From: Desulfobacteraceae bacterium
GTDB taxonomy: Bacteria; Desulfobacterota; Desulfobacteria; Desulfobacterales; DAOWNP01
Assembly (NCBI GenBank): GCA_030642545.1
Contig: DAOWNP010000159.1
Location: 1 to 5,922 of the forward strand
Direction: 5' to 3'
Length of the DNA stretch: 5,922 nucleotides
The notes under the pieces were generated by a model. It did no database searches, had not been told where the DNA came from, and saw only the letters and a program-made list of their open reading frames with translations. A program made the position numbers and the translations under genes. Shown piece after piece: positions 5,722 to 5,922 of the stretch (the first letter of the stretch is position 1; every line of letters begins with the position of its first letter).

Positions 5722-5920
5722 TCAATAAGGGTATTTATCATTCTGTTTAAATCTTTCTGTTTTTAGATCAGGCATAACGAAACGTTTAGGGGTAACCAAC
5801 ACAGATTTACCATGAACTTCAAAAAAAAATTAATTTTAAATTAATAACAGCTTTCAACAGAACAAAGCCTGTGTTGGTTGTCCTCTGTAGCACAATTGTT
5901 CTGTGTTCATTAAATTTATG
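5722..5920 (-). pseudogene. Possible broken minus-strand gene, 3' end, running off the right edge
   Basis: On the minus strand one frame is open from the right edge (5920) for 33 codons until TGA at 5821-5819, directly after a run of nine T. Another frame is open from that run to TGA at 5724-5722 (reads EVHGKSVLVTPKRFVMPDL and onward, ending DKYPY). Removing one T joins them into a single frame of about 65 codons with ordinary-looking composition. Two bases beyond its stop, a small hairpin (CGGAAA...TTTCCG) followed by TATTTT could be a weak terminator. I recognise no family. A strong inverted repeat overlaps the same stretch, which argues that it may instead be non-coding or a mobile-element end. 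Tentative. Confidence 0.3.
5789..5904. repeat. Interlocking inverted repeats (pseudoknot-capable)
   Basis: Pair 1: AACCAACACAG (5794-5804) is the exact reverse complement of CTGTGTTGGTT (5869-5879), and with G-U wobbles pairing extends to 16 positions (5789-5804 with 5869-5884). Pair 2: ACAGAACAA (5857-5865) and TTGTTCTGT (5896-5904), nine exact positions. The arms alternate in order (1, 2, 1', 2'), so as RNA they could form an H-type pseudoknot. The loop of pair 1 also holds the AT palindrome ATTAATTT-T-AAATTAAT (5829-5845). This could be a small structured RNA, the end of a mobile element or a MITE-like remnant. Confidence 0.55.
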
Positions 5921-5922
5921 AC

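Larger units (their letters stand above)
5636..5922. other. Right-flank region after the operon, no intact gene
   Basis: This 287-bp stretch has no complete gene on either strand. It contains a three-copy 9-bp tandem repeat, a small hairpin (CGGAAA 5696-5701 with TTTCCG 5714-5719), two interlocking inverted repeats and an AT palindrome, plus a broken minus-strand frame that runs off the right edge. No intrinsic terminator with a T-run follows the operon on the + strand. Confidence 0.65.

Overview
This is an AT-rich window (roughly 30% GC by eye) from a Gram-negative bacterium. The Gram-negative call rests on a complete CMP-KDO synthetase (kdsB), a lipopolysaccharide gene, and on a lipoprotein that looks sorted to the outer membrane. 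The composition, the PilZ protein and the gene mix would fit a low-GC sulfate-reducer-like Desulfobacterota genome, but no single feature proves that lineage.

Layout: (1) Positions 1-767 hold the 3' part of a membrane-anchored coiled-coil protein on the + strand. Its frame is broken at about 207-213, so it reads as a 70-residue piece ending in TAA plus a 185-codon piece in the -1 frame with no credible start. (2) kdsB lies convergently at 788-1528 (-), starting at TTG. (3) A 268-bp spacer (1529-1796) holds an imperfect hairpin, small palindromes and a short GC-richer island. (4) A PilZ-domain protein occupies 1797-2177 (-). (5) A 377-bp, very AT-rich divergent intergenic region (2178-2554) has a candidate promoter facing right. 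(6) A tight three-gene operon (2555-5635, +) follows: a lipoprotein with a strongly cationic C-terminal tail, a duplicated DUF350 membrane protein, and a membrane-anchored spermidine-synthase-like enzyme. The gaps are 2 bp and then an 8-bp overlap. (7) The right flank (5636-5922) has no intact gene. It carries a 9-bp tandem repeat, long interlocking inverted repeats, and a minus-strand open frame that becomes continuous if one base is removed from a 9-A run.

The operon is the functional centre. DUF350 proteins and membrane-bound aminopropyltransferase-like proteins recur together in bacteria. The likely reading is envelope-associated polyamine (or polyamine-like) chemistry: a SAM-fold enzyme tethered to the inner membrane, a membrane partner and an outer-membrane lipoprotein. 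The substrate and the purpose are not known. No S-adenosylmethionine decarboxylase, the usual source of the aminopropyl donor, is visible here. The divergent PilZ gene could tie the locus to c-di-GMP signalling, but that is only inferred from position.
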